A stretch of 64,000 nucleotides of DNA from Prevotella sp. (GCA_017428055.1 JAFRRN010000044.1:1-64000); one strand, 5' to 3'. Positions 40,775 through 49,331 are shown, counted from the stretch's first letter. Notes: generated by a model from the letters alone, not told the origin. A program made the numbers and translations.

Positions 40775-43360
40775 ATGAAGGTTAGATATATCATATTCTT
40801 TTTGCTCAGTATGTTGGCCATTGCCGCCAACGGGCAGATACATGGCGTGGTGACAGATGCCGTGACAGGCGACACCATCTTCTATCCCAGTGCATCGTAC
40901 AAGGGAAACCACGTCGCCGTGAGTGGCGATGCACAAGGACGATATTCCATAGCAAGGCATAATGGGTGGTATCTCACGTTCAGTGCCGTGGGGTATCAGT
41001 CGAAGCGGGTGATGATTTCGCAGAAGACACCCAGCCTCTTCAATGTCAAGTTGAAACCCGACACCAAGCAGCTTGCCGAGGTGGTCGTCAAGAAGAAACG
41101 CGGCAAATACAGCCGTAAGGACAACCCCGCCGTGGAACTCATGCGCCGCGTCATCGCCGCCAAGAAACGCACCGACCTGAAGAATCACGACTTCTACCAA
41201 TACGACAAATACCAGAAAATCACCCTTGCCGTCAACGACATCAACCCCCTTGACATCGATAGTGGGTTTATTGGCAAGCGGAAATGGCTACTCGACCAGG
41301 TGGAACTCTGCCCTTACAACAACAAGCTCGTGCTGCCCGTGTCGGTAGACGAGACGGTCACACAGCACGTCTACCGCAAGGAACCCAAGAGCGAGAAGGA
41401 TATTATCAAGGGGCAAAACTCCACGGGCATCAACCATTTCCTCCAGACGGGCGACATCCTGAACGTGACATTGAAGGATGTCTTCACCGACGTAGACATC
41501 TATGACGACCAGGTGCGACTGCTGCAATATCCCTTTACCAGCCCCATCGGCAAGGATGCCATCTCCTTTTATCGCTTCTATATCGAGGACACGGTGTATG
41601 TGGGGCGCGACCTCTGCTACCACTTGCAATTCATTCCCAACAACCAACAGGACTTCGGCTTCCGAGGCGAGTTGTATATCATCGCCGACACCACGCTCCA
41701 TGTGAAACGCTGCAACCTCACCATTCCCAAGCGTAGCGACGTGAACTTCGTGGAAAACCTGCAAGTGATGCAGGAGTATACCCATCTCCCCAACGGCGAA
41801 TGGGCGCTCTCCGTGGATGACATGATCGTGGAAATGTCACTCGTCAAGTTCCTTTCCAAGGTCATCGTGATACGTACCACGCGATTGAGTGAGTATGCTT
41901 TCGACGAGTTGCCCAAGCAGTTGTTCCGGGGGAAGGCCAAGGAGCGGCGCGATGCCAATGCCATGATGCGCGACGAGGCGTTCTGGAACCAATACCGCAC
42001 CGTGGAGTTGACCAAGAGCGAGTCGTCGATGGACGCTTTCATCCACCGCATCGAACAGATCAAGGGCTTCAAGTATATCCTCTTTGGGTTGAAAGCACTC
42101 GTCGAGAACTTCGTGGAGACGGGTGATGAAAACCATCCCAGCAAGGTGGATCTTGGCCCGATGAACACCGTCATCTCCAATAATTTCATCGACGGGATGC
42201 GCAACCGCATAAGCGCACAGACCACCGCCAACTTTAATCCCCATTGGTTCATGTCGGGCTATTACGCACATGGCTGGGGTAGCAAGAAGAACTATTACAA
42301 GGCGGAGTTGACCTATTCGTTCAACAAGAAAGACTATCTGCCGCGCGAGTTCCCCAAGCGCACCATCACGTTCACCTCCACGTATGATGTCACCTCGCCT
42401 TCCGATAAGTTCATACACACCGACAAGGACAATGTGTTCACGGCATTCAAATGGGCAAAGGTGGACAAGATGATGTTCTACAACCGCCAGCAACTTGCCT
42501 TTGAGCGCGAGGAGGAGTGGGGATTGAAGACCACCGCATCCATCAAGACGGAGGAAAACGAGGCATGTGCCGCTCTCTTCTTCCATCCATTGAGTAGCGG
42601 TATCACCCCGCCGGATATCGCAGAGGGCGACCTGAACAAGCATCTGCACAATGGGAAGATACGCACCACGGAGGCGCACGTGGAACTGCAACTCGCCCCG
42701 GGACGTACCTACATCAATACCAAGCAGCGACGCATACCCATCAACCTCGACGCTCCCGTGTTCACCATCGGGCATACCATGGGCTTTAAGGGATTTCTGG
42801 GTGGCGATTACCGCTTTAACCTTTCCGAGGCTGCTATCTATAAGCGTTTCTGGATGAAGTCGTGGGGCAAGATCGATGCCTATCTCAAGGGTGGCATCCA
42901 ATGGAACCAGGTGCCTTACCCCTTGCTCATCATGCCCGCTGCCAATCTCTCGTACATCGTGGAGGATGAGGCATTCAACTTGATCAACAACATGGAGTTC
43001 CTCAATGACCGATATGCGAGCCTCGACGTGAGCTGGGATTTGAACGGTAAGATATTCAACCGCATCCCCCTTCTGAAGAAGTTGAAGTGGAGGGAGTACA
43101 TCGGCGTGAAATGCCTGTGGGGCGACCTCACCGACAAGAACAACCCCTTCCTTTTGGAAAATGCCAACAGCGATGTTCTGATGGCATTCCCCTCAGGCTG
43201 CTATGTCATGGACCCGAAGAAGCCGTACGTGGAATTGATTGCCGGCATACACAACATTTTCAAGATCTTACACATAGAATATGTGCGGCGGTTGAACTAC
43301 AATGAGTTGCCCACAGCACACAAGCAAGGCATCCGTTTCATGATGAGGATGACATTCTAA
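40775..43360 (+). CDS. DUF5686 outer-membrane protein with carboxypeptidase-regulatory domain
   Basis: An 861-residue exported protein (signal MKVRYIIFFLLSMLAIAANG). Residues about 21-105 form a carboxypeptidase-regulatory-like beta-sandwich (IHGVVTDAVTGDTIFYPSAS). From about 110 the DUF5686 family pattern follows: NPAVELMRRVIAAKKR, NHDFYQYDKYQK, then a long beta-rich region that should be an outer-membrane barrel with aromatic strands and ends in RFMMRMTF. The usual job of DUF5686 proteins is unknown. It is only 3 bases from the HAD gene, so it is co-transcribed with the lipid cluster. Confidence 0.88.
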   Translation: MKVRYIIFFLLSMLAIAANGQIHGVVTDAVTGDTIFYPSASYKGNHVAVSGDAQGRYSIARHNGWYLTFSAVGYQSKRVMISQKTPSLFNVKLKPDTKQLAEVVVKKKRGKYSRKDNPAVELMRRVIAAKKRTDLKNHDFYQYDKYQKITLAVNDINPLDIDSGFIGKRKWLLDQVELCPYNNKLVLPVSVDETVTQHVYRKEPKSEKDIIKGQNSTGINHFLQTGDILNVTLKDVFTDVDIYDDQVRLLQYPFTSPIGKDAISFYRFYIEDTVYVGRDLCYHLQFIPNNQQDFGFRGELYIIADTTLHVKRCNLTIPKRSDVNFVENLQVMQEYTHLPNGEWALSVDDMIVEMSLVKFLSKVIVIRTTRLSEYAFDELPKQLFRGKAKERRDANAMMRDEAFWNQYRTVELTKSESSMDAFIHRIEQIKGFKYILFGLKALVENFVETGDENHPSKVDLGPMNTVISNNFIDGMRNRISAQTTANFNPHWFMSGYYAHGWGSKKNYYKAELTYSFNKKDYLPREFPKRTITFTSTYDVTSPSDKFIHTDKDNVFTAFKWAKVDKMMFYNRQQLAFEREEEWGLKTTASIKTEENEACAALFFHPLSSGITPPDIAEGDLNKHLHNGKIRTTEAHVELQLAPGRTYINTKQRRIPINLDAPVFTIGHTMGFKGFLGGDYRFNLSEAAIYKRFWMKSWGKIDAYLKGGIQWNQVPYPLLIMPAANLSYIVEDEAFNLINNMEFLNDRYASLDVSWDLNGKIFNRIPLLKKLKWREYIGVKCLWGDLTDKNNPFLLENANSDVLMAFPSGCYVMDPKKPYVELIAGIHNIFKILHIEYVRRLNYNELPTAHKQGIRFMMRMTF

Positions 43361-43379
43361 CCCCCAACTATAGAAGACT

Positions 43380-43865
43380 ATGAGGAAAATAAAGAACCCT
43401 TTTTTGCGGCGCGAAGGTTATTATTGTTTCGGTTGTTGCCCCGATAACCCTATGGGATTGCATTTGGAGTTTTTCGAGAACGGTGACGAAGTCGTCTCAT
43501 TCTGGAAACCACAAGCGTATTTCCAGGGATGGGTAGGGGTGTTGCACGGCGGCATCATCGCCACGCTCATCGACGAGGTGTGCGGATGGGCTGTAACAAG
43601 GAAGTTGCAGGCGGCGAGCGTGACCTCCAAACTGAACGTGAAATACCTCAAACCACTCCACACGTCGGACACGCAAGTCACCATTCGTGCCAAGATCGCC
43701 GCAAGCCACGGACGCTGGCATACGATAGCATGTAGCGTGGAGAACGCCGACGGGATGGTATGCGCGGAGGGCGAGGCGGTCTATTATACCTTCGACGAGG
43801 AGAAGTCGAAGGAGATGGGATTCGCCTATTGCGGGGTGGAAGATGAGCAATTGCTCCCCATGTAG
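43380..43865 (+). CDS. PaaI-like hotdog-fold thioesterase
   Basis: A 161-residue protein with the hotdog thioesterase core: GVLHGGIIATLIDEVCGWAV (HGG and the helix with Asp/Glu) and SVTSKLNVKYLKPLH. It should hydrolyse an acyl-CoA or similar thioester in the cytoplasm. The N-terminus has YYCFGCCPDNPMGLHL, a CxxC-type start seen in a PaaI subgroup. Substrate unknown. It lies 19 bases after the DUF5686 gene. Confidence 0.87.
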   Translation: MRKIKNPFLRREGYYCFGCCPDNPMGLHLEFFENGDEVVSFWKPQAYFQGWVGVLHGGIIATLIDEVCGWAVTRKLQAASVTSKLNVKYLKPLHTSDTQVTIRAKIAASHGRWHTIACSVENADGMVCAEGEAVYYTFDEEKSKEMGFAYCGVEDEQLLPM

Positions 43866-43892
43866 CATAAATCACAAATAAAGGTTGCGGGT

Positions 43893-44528
43893 ATGAAGAT
43901 TTATTTGGCAGACAACCAAGACATCACACGGGCAGGGTTGATGTATCTCATCCATGACGAGATGATTGATTACCGATACACTCCCGACAAGGCGGAGCTT
44001 ATCGAATGCCTCAAGAATGACACGGCGGCGACGGTCATCCTCGACTATACGCTCTTCGACATCAACGATGCGGCGGAACTGCTGATCCTCAACGAGCGGT
44101 TCCCACGGGTGCATTGGCTGCTGTTTAGCGAGGACTTGAGCGTGGACTTTGTGCGTCTGCTTGTCGCCTTCAGTAACCAATTCAGCATCTTGCTGAAGGA
44201 ATCACCGTTGAGCGAGATACGCGAGGCAATCCGCTTCGCGGTGCATAGGCAACGGTATGTGTGCCAACGGATGACGGAGATGTTGCTCTTCCAAGAGCAG
44301 AAGACGGAAGAGCGCGTCAACCTGACCAAGACCGAGGTGGAAATACTCAAGGACATCGCCCTCGGCATGACCACCAAGGAGATTGCGGAGAAACGCTTCA
44401 GCAGTTTCCATACTGTCAACACGCACCGCAAGAACATCTTTCGCAAGCTCAATGTCAACACGATACACGAGGCGACGAAGTATGCCTTACGGGCGGGATT
44501 GGTAGACTCTGCCGAATACTATATTTGA
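43893..44528 (+). CDS. NarL/LuxR-type response regulator
   Basis: A 211-residue two-domain regulator. The receiver (about residues 1-115) has Asp7/Asn8, the phosphoacceptor Asp51 in VILDYTLF, and Lys in SILLKESPLSE. The LuxR-type helix-turn-helix (about 145-205) has LTKTEVEILKDIALGMTTKEIA and SSFHTVNTHRKNIFRKLNV, cited in parts. There is no sensor kinase beside it, so it is an orphan regulator or its kinase is elsewhere. It ends the plus-strand run. Confidence 0.92.
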   Translation: MKIYLADNQDITRAGLMYLIHDEMIDYRYTPDKAELIECLKNDTAATVILDYTLFDINDAAELLILNERFPRVHWLLFSEDLSVDFVRLLVAFSNQFSILLKESPLSEIREAIRFAVHRQRYVCQRMTEMLLFQEQKTEERVNLTKTEVEILKDIALGMTTKEIAEKRFSSFHTVNTHRKNIFRKLNVNTIHEATKYALRAGLVDSAEYYI

Positions 44529-44580
44529 TGTCCTGCCGTCCCATGTCACCATCTACGGATGGCAGATGTGCCATTCGTGT

Positions 44581-44656
44581 TTTGTTTACGATACTTAAAC
44601 AGTTTGTTTGCGATACGTAAACAAACTGTTTTCCATACGGAAACAAATTGTTTATG
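44581..44656. repeat. Tandem dyad repeat (GTTTnCGATACGnAAAC)
   Basis: About three copies of a 23-base unit: TTTGTTTACGATACTTAAAC, then TTTGTTTGCGATACGTAAAC, then TGTTTTCCATACGGAAAC, and a last partial TGTTTA. The middle unit lies in a perfect hairpin (13-base arms AAACAGTTTGTTT at 44597-44609 and AAACAAACTGTTT at 44619-44631). No gene is seen in 44529-44794 apart from this and the terminator at 44717. Confidence 0.85.
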
Positions 44657-44716
44657 CCGCTTGTATTTTCCGTGAACAATTCATCCGCCGATGATAATGG
44701 ATGTTATACATAATAA

Positions 44717-44744
44717 AAACCCACTGTTTGACAGTGGGTTTTTG
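44717..44744. terminator. Bidirectional terminator between response regulator and htpX
   Basis: AAACCCACTG (44717-44726) pairs with CAGTGGGTTT (44732-44741), then TTT on the plus strand and TTTTATTATG on the minus strand. It serves convergent genes from both sides. Confidence 0.9.
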
Positions 44745-44794
44745 ATGTCCATTTCGTATCTCAACGAGGGGATGATGGGCGTGGTGTTATCGCA

Positions 44795-45799
44795 TTAGAA
44801 TTGCTCAAGGATGGCGATGCGCTTCTCCGTGTCGGGATGTGTGCTGAACAGGGAGTTCATGAAACTCATGAAACCCTGCGCCATGTCCTTGGGATGGATG
44901 ATGAACAACTGGGCCACATCTTCCCTCCCTGCGCTGCCCAAGCCTGGGTTGCCGGAGATTTTCCGCAACGCTGAGGCGAGCGCCAACGGGTCTCCACACA
45001 GTTCTGCGCCGCCGGCGTCTGCCATGTATTCCCTCTTTCGGGAGATGGCAAAGCGTGTGAGCAGCGTGAAGATGTAGGCTATGACGCAGCAGATGATGCC
45101 CACCACGAGGATTAGCATGTACGAGGGACCGCTGCCGCGCCCGTTGCGGTCGCCGTCGCTGTATCGCCCGAACACCATCACATTGTTCATCATCCGCATG
45201 ACGAGCGACATGATGGTGGAGACGATGCCCACGAAGATGATGCTCGTGATGAGCAGGCGCGTGTCGCGGTTGCGTATGTGTGTCAGCTCATGGCCAATGA
45301 CACCCGCCAGCTCGTTGTCGTCGAGCAGGTTCATCAGCCCCGTCGTTACCGTCACGGTATAGCTTTTAGCGTCGATACCGCTGGCAAAGGCGTTGAGTCC
45401 GGGGTCATCGACGATGTTGATTTGCGGCATCTCCATGTTGCACACCATGCAGAGGTTCTCCACGATGTTGTAAAGTCGTGGGTTCTCCTTGCGTGTCACG
45501 CTATGGGCACCCACGGCGTTGCGGATCATCGATGTGTTGGAGAAGTAGGCGATGGCAAACCATATCGCCACGCCGATGACGACCCACGGGATGGTGGTGA
45601 TGAAATAATGGTTGACCTCTGCCAAACTCACCTCGTTGACAAAGTTGCCATAGTCATCATAATACCCGTTGCCGAAGTAGTTGATCAGGGCGAGGAAAAC
45701 CCAAATCATCCCCAGGATGATGACGGGAAACAGCAGCAACAGCAACACGCTCATCATGTTGTTGCGCTGGATTTGGGTTTGGATGCCTACATATCTCAT
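44795..45799 (-). CDS. htpX: HtpX-type M48 membrane zinc metalloprotease
   Basis: A 334-residue inner-membrane protease. Membrane helices lie at about 17-40 and 68-88 and there is a pair after the active site. The zinc motif is HELTH (His170, Glu171, His174), with the third ligand Glu in RKREYMADAGG. It follows lemA with a 3-base gap on the minus strand, a common pairing in bacteria. Such proteases handle misfolded membrane proteins. It ends at the terminator at 44717. Confidence 0.93.
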   Translation of the reverse strand: MRYVGIQTQIQRNNMMSVLLLLLFPVIILGMIWVFLALINYFGNGYYDDYGNFVNEVSLAEVNHYFITTIPWVVIGVAIWFAIAYFSNTSMIRNAVGAHSVTRKENPRLYNIVENLCMVCNMEMPQINIVDDPGLNAFASGIDAKSYTVTVTTGLMNLLDDNELAGVIGHELTHIRNRDTRLLITSIIFVGIVSTIMSLVMRMMNNVMVFGRYSDGDRNGRGSGPSYMLILVVGIICCVIAYIFTLLTRFAISRKREYMADAGGAELCGDPLALASALRKISGNPGLGSAGREDVAQLFIIHPKDMAQGFMSFMNSLFSTHPDTEKRIAILEQF

Positions 45800-45802
45800 C
45801 GT

Positions 45803-46366
45803 TTAGAAGTTGATTTCGGGGGCTTTGTCGAGGTTGGTGCGCTCCTCTTTCGTCACTTCAAACATAGGCTCCTTCTTGAAACCGAAGATGTTGGCGAAGA
45901 TATTTGACGGGAAGGTCTGCACGGCATTGTTGAGCTCGCGGGTCGCGGTGTTGAAGTAACGGCGCACGGAAGCGAGTTTGTTCTCGATGTCGGCTATCTC
46001 CTGTTGCAGTTGCAGGAAGTTTTGGTTGGCTTTCAGGTCGGGATAGGCCTCCAAGGAGACGCGCAAGCCCTGCAAGGCACTTGTCAGTTGGTTCTCTGCC
46101 TCAATCTTCTCGTTGATGCCCGTGGCGTTCATAGCTGCGGCGCGAGCCTCTGTTACACGGGTAAGGACTTCCTTTTCGTGGGCGGCATAGCCCTTCACGG
46201 TAGCCACCAATTGCTGTACGAGGTCGTGGCGTTGTTTCAGCTGGACATCGATATTGGCAAAGGCGTTCTCGCGATTGTTCCTCAATTTGATGAGGTTGTT
46301 GTACACTCCCACTGCCCAGAGGCCGATTACGGCGACGATGGCAATAATGATTAGTAATGCTGTCAT
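45803..46366 (-). CDS. lemA: LemA family protein
   Basis: A 187-residue protein from ATG 46366; the frame from 46585 has 73 extra residues read through the terminator and promoter region. One N-terminal membrane helix (MTALLIIIAIVAVIGLWAVG) precedes an alpha-helical bundle with the family pattern YNNLIKLRNNRENAFANID, abbreviated, QLKQRHDLVQQLVATVKGYA and FPSNIFANIFGF. The molecular role of LemA is not settled. It is co-transcribed with htpX. Confidence 0.93.
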   Translation of the reverse strand: MTALLIIIAIVAVIGLWAVGVYNNLIKLRNNRENAFANIDVQLKQRHDLVQQLVATVKGYAAHEKEVLTRVTEARAAAMNATGINEKIEAENQLTSALQGLRVSLEAYPDLKANQNFLQLQQEIADIENKLASVRRYFNTATRELNNAVQTFPSNIFANIFGFKKEPMFEVTKEERTNLDKAPEINF

Positions 46367-46395
46367 GTTTTCTTTGTTTAGAGTTATATGATGCA

Positions 46396-46403
46396 CAAAG
46401 ATA
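46396..46403 (-). promoter_or_regulatory. Bacteroidetes -7 promoter element (TATCTTTG) for lemA-htpX
   Basis: Minus-strand TATCTTTG, 30 bases before the lemA start at 46366. Confidence 0.65.
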
Positions 46404-46450
46404 GTGAAAAAATGGAAAAGCCGTGATATTTTAAGATTTATTATCAAATA

Positions 46451-46495
46451 AAACGACCGGCAAATGCCGATAAAGGCTCTTTGCCGGTCGTTTTT
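46451..46495 (-). terminator. Terminator after the transglycosylase-like gene
   Basis: AAACGACCGGCAAA (46451-46464) pairs with TTTGCCGGTCGTTT (46480-46493). T-runs are present on both strands. Confidence 0.9.
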
Positions 46496-46509
46496 CATAT
46501 CCTTGCCAT

Positions 46510-46950
46510 TTATTTCATGGCTCTCAACACTTTCTCGAAGTATTTCTGCGTGCCCCGCACACTGTAGTTCGCGCCGCCGTTCCAAGAGCGGATGGCTTTC
46601 TCAATGTTGTTGCCGGGGTTGTACCAGGACTGGATGAGCAGGAACATTTCCTTGGACTTCTCGATGCTGAAACGATCCTCTAATGTGTATCTCTTCTTGC
46701 TTTTTCTCTGTTTGAGGATGTTGTTGCAGTCCTTGACAAGGATGGGGGTGATTTGCATCGCGCCCACTTGGTTGCCGTTCTTGGCATGTCTGTTTCCGTT
46801 GCTCTCGACTTGGATGATGGCTTCCATCACGTCGCTCCAGTCGAACTTACTTTTCTGCTTGCCGCTTCCGTTGCCTCCTGCCCAAGCGGGACTGGTGCTT
46901 ACCGCAAGCGTAAATAACAATGTCAATACAATTCTCTCAATTTTCTTCAT
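46510..46950 (-). CDS. Small exported lytic-transglycosylase-like protein
   Basis: A 146-residue protein with a Sec signal (MKKIERIVLTLLFTLAVSTSPAWA). The mature part has the SLT/lysozyme-like start: IIQVESNGNRHAKNGNQVGAMQI, abbreviated, with the likely catalytic Glu49 in VESNGN and the GAMQI loop, then WNGG near the end (SWNGGANY). It should cut peptidoglycan in the periplasm or outside. It is shorter than classic Slt enzymes and made of one domain. A long leader of about 150 bases with a small open frame lies upstream. Confidence 0.82.
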   Translation of the reverse strand: MKKIERIVLTLLFTLAVSTSPAWAGGNGSGKQKSKFDWSDVMEAIIQVESNGNRHAKNGNQVGAMQITPILVKDCNNILKQRKSKKRYTLEDRFSIEKSKEMFLLIQSWYNPGNNIEKAIRSWNGGANYSVRGTQKYFEKVLRAMK

Positions 46951-46960
46951 AACTTTTTAT

Positions 46961-47032
46961 TTATGGAGCCCGAGCATGAGAAAAAGCAGACTGGCTCAAC
47001 ATGTTGGCATGATCACACATCATGCCGCCCAT
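46961..47032 (-). CDS. Possible 23-codon leader peptide upstream of the transglycosylase gene
   Basis: In the leader between the minus-strand promoter (47109) and ATG 46950, ATG at 47032 opens a 23-residue frame (MGGMMCDHANMLSQS...) closed by TAA 11 bases before the next gene. GGAG lies 8 bases before its ATG, a better ribosome site than most genes here show. There is no sign of conservation that I can judge, so it may be chance. Confidence 0.25.
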   Translation of the reverse strand: MGGMMCDHANMLSQSAFSHARAP

Positions 47033-47108
47033 GAAAGGCTCCGTTAATAACTTCACCGTGTTGCTGTTACCAAAACAGGAATGGTGTTATCCTAATACTT
47101 TTCGGCTG

Positions 47109-47116
47109 CAAAGGTA
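47109..47116 (-). promoter_or_regulatory. Bacteroidetes -7 promoter element (TACCTTTG), minus strand
   Basis: Minus-strand TACCTTTG, about 160 bases before the transglycosylase-like gene. Together with the element at 47269 it makes 46951-47295 (345 bases with no confident gene) a divergent promoter region. Confidence 0.55.
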
Positions 47117-47268
47117 ATCATTTTTTCCCGAATAGCCAAATAAATCGTTGATAATCTTCATTTTACGCTTTTTGACGTGTGTGTTTCGACATGTTTTGAG
47201 TTTCTTTTTACGTGATTTGTCACGCTTGAAAAAATAGTATTGGTATCGTATTATTGTCAATTATTTCG

Positions 47269-47276
47269 TAACTTTG
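47269..47276 (+). promoter_or_regulatory. Bacteroidetes -7 promoter element (TAACTTTG)
   Basis: TAACTTTG lies 19 bases before ATG 47296 of the DUF5715 gene. Confidence 0.6.
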
Positions 47277-47295
47277 CGGTCGAAAACAATGATTG

Positions 47296-48183
47296 ATGAT
47301 GAAAATATCCAAGAATAGATACTTGCAAGGGTTTGCCATGACGGTGGTGGTATTGGCGATGATTCGTTGCATCTTTCCCTCCGTGGCAGAGCCAAGGGAT
47401 AGTTTGGTGGCACAGAATGACTCGGTTGTGTCGAAGGAAGCCGCTCCCCAAGAGGAAGAGAAAATTGAAAAAAAGAATGAGAAAGCTCCTGAAAAGGTGG
47501 TGGAAAAGAAGAAAGAGGAGGTTGAGACACCCCAACCGCAAAAGCCCACTCTCAACCCTGTTACAGCCATCCAGTCGCCAAGCCGTTTCTTTGGACCGGA
47601 TGGGAAACCCGTGAAGCATCGCATCTATAGTGTTCCTAACTACAGGGTGACATTCCCAGACTCGCAGTCGGTGCAGGAGGTGTCGGCGCATAAATGGGGT
47701 GTACGCCCCGTACAGAACCGCGCGGAGGCAGAGACTCGCAAGGCGGAGTTGGTGTATGTGGGCAGCAATCCTTATTTCCATGTGGACAAGTTGAGGCGCA
47801 GCATCCCGTATTTGGTGCCTCGTGCCTCCACGTTGCTGCAAGATATTGGCCGCAACTTCTTCGATAGCTTGCAGGTGAAGGGCGTGCCGCTCCATAAGAT
47901 CATCGTGACAAGCGTGCTCCGCAGCAAGGATGATGTGGCGAAATTGCAGAGATACAATGGCAATGCCACGGAGAACAGCTGCCACATGTATGGCACGACA
48001 TTCGACATCTGTTATAATCGGTACATGACCGTGGAAGACCCCGACGGACCCAAGCGCCGACAGGTGGGGAACGACTCGTTGAAATGGATTCTATCGGAAG
48101 TGCTTCGCGACCTGCGCGAAGACAAGCAATGCTGGGTGAAATACGAGGTGAAACAGGGCTGTTTCCACATCACCGTCAGGTAA
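47296..48183 (+). CDS. DUF5715 (M15-peptidase-like) protein
   Basis: A 295-residue protein (start at ATG 47296 or 47299). It has an N-terminal membrane anchor or signal (about residues 8-28), then a Glu/Lys-rich linker (EEEKIEKKNEKAPEKVVEKK), then a globular domain (about 95-295). The core has VTSVLRSKDDVAKLQRYNGN and the SCHMYGTTFDICY segment, where the His and Asp fit the SxHxxGxAxD zinc motif of M15 D-Ala-D-Ala peptidases. A cell-wall role is likely. A broken second copy of its C-terminus lies at 55733. Confidence 0.82.
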   Translation: MMKISKNRYLQGFAMTVVVLAMIRCIFPSVAEPRDSLVAQNDSVVSKEAAPQEEEKIEKKNEKAPEKVVEKKKEEVETPQPQKPTLNPVTAIQSPSRFFGPDGKPVKHRIYSVPNYRVTFPDSQSVQEVSAHKWGVRPVQNRAEAETRKAELVYVGSNPYFHVDKLRRSIPYLVPRASTLLQDIGRNFFDSLQVKGVPLHKIIVTSVLRSKDDVAKLQRYNGNATENSCHMYGTTFDICYNRYMTVEDPDGPKRRQVGNDSLKWILSEVLRDLREDKQCWVKYEVKQGCFHITVR

Positions 48184-48225
48184 CATAATAGGGCGGATTA
48201 GCGTTTCCGCCCGTAATGATGCCTG

Positions 48226-48672
48226 TTACCATGATGTCCGGTCTGCATCCTGGTCGAAGGAATCTATGAATCGGTTGTGAATGTCTTGTATAATATCATC
48301 GAACTCCTTTGGCAGGATGATATTCTTACAATCAATGGCATGATAGAACAAGGGAGCGATCTCTTCAATCTTGAATCCCGCTATGCCACATCCGATTTTA
48401 GTGACTAAAAACTTCATTTCGGGATGTGCCTTGGCAAAGCGGATAAACTCATCCACGTATGGCTTGATGGTTTCCACGCCCCCTTGCATGGTAGGGATGG
48501 CATAACTCTGGCCTTGCAAGCCAACACCTTGACCCCATATCGCACCGAACCGCTCGTATGCTAACCATGCTGCACCGCCACCATGCGCCCCGGCGAGGTT
48601 GCTGCCAAACACGAATACCTCATTCGCCTTCAGTTCCGTAATCCTTTCGGGTGTAAATTCTCTTTCATTCAT
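48226..48672 (-). CDS. A1S_2505-type (macro-domain-like) protein
   Basis: A 148-residue cytoplasmic protein with the pattern of the phage-derived A1S_2505 family: NEVFVFGSNLAGAHGGGAAW, GQGVGLQGQSYAIPT and VTKIGCGIAGFKIEEIAPLF. The GSNxxGxHGxGAA loop resembles ADP-ribose-binding macro domains. Function unknown. It converges with the DUF5715 gene, and its own promoter (48717) is present. Confidence 0.85.
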   Translation of the reverse strand: MNEREFTPERITELKANEVFVFGSNLAGAHGGGAAWLAYERFGAIWGQGVGLQGQSYAIPTMQGGVETIKPYVDEFIRFAKAHPEMKFLVTKIGCGIAGFKIEEIAPLFYHAIDCKNIILPKEFDDIIQDIHNRFIDSFDQDADRTSW

Positions 48673-48716
48673 GGTCTTCTATTACTTTTTTACTACAAAG
48701 TTTGTTCGTTTCTTTG

Positions 48717-48724
48717 CAAATTTA
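48717..48724 (-). promoter_or_regulatory. Bacteroidetes -7 promoter element (TAAATTTG), minus strand
   Basis: Minus-strand TAAATTTG, 45 bases before ATG 48672. Confidence 0.6.
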
Positions 48725-48833
48725 TGGCTTTTATCCCATACTTCCAAATTACATCTGCATTTAAGGATATTGGAAAAATATACCTTTTATATTTTTTAAG
48801 AAATAAAAATACGGCTATTTGAAGAATTATTCG

Positions 48834-49331
48834 TAATATTGCAATCGACTCTTGAAGTTTTCTGCCAATGTGCAACAGTTGGACGAGTCCATGAAAGCAC
48901 AGCAGAAGACAGCCTACGCCGAGCCAAGAGAGGCGAAAGCCGCCACATCAAGGCGGGTAATTGGGTGGGCAAATTGAGTCACGACATATTAAAAAGGCGT
49001 CTTCAAGCGTCTTGTCTTTGACACTTGGAAATCTTGCAAAATGACCAATGATATTGTCAAGGGCGAGGCAACGTAGATGTCCTCGGGATGTGACTATACG
49101 CATCCCTCTATCGATGAATGCAGTTATCTGCGTTCTGTATGGTGAGGGAGAATTATATTCATATCGGCGTGGGCTTAAACGTTGCTCGTTCAACAATATC
49201 GGGCAATGCAAGAGCCTCCAAGTGTGGGATGAGTGACGGAGCAGTTCCCACGCTTTCTTTTTGTGCCGTAATCAACCACATTATTTATTATTTATAGCCG
49301 AATCTGGGGGCAATAGGCATGAAAAAGAAAT
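48834..49331. other. Gene-poor left flank of the AT-rich island
   Basis: About 500 bases with no gene that I can support. A TAATATTG promoter-like element (48834-48841) is followed by an open plus-strand stretch (about 48854-48976) reading KFSANVQQLDESMKAQQKTAY without a start, which looks like decayed coding DNA. Further on is a small hairpin (GGGATG at 49088, CATCCC at 49104). Base composition is mixed, so the island border is not sharp here. Confidence 0.5.

Noticed and set aside
41837-42901. 354-codon minus-strand open frame inside the DUF5686 gene
   Set aside because: Shadow of a good gene; no signal, no domain and no promoter.
44581-44656. CRISPR array
   Set aside because: The units are adjacent without unique spacers and only three, so they are tandem dyads and not repeat-spacer units. 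The same holds for 26426-26486. No cas gene is present.
48948-49211. 87-codon minus-strand frame in the island's left flank
   Set aside because: No start context, promoter or family, and no codon bias of its own; kept only as part of the gene-poor region.
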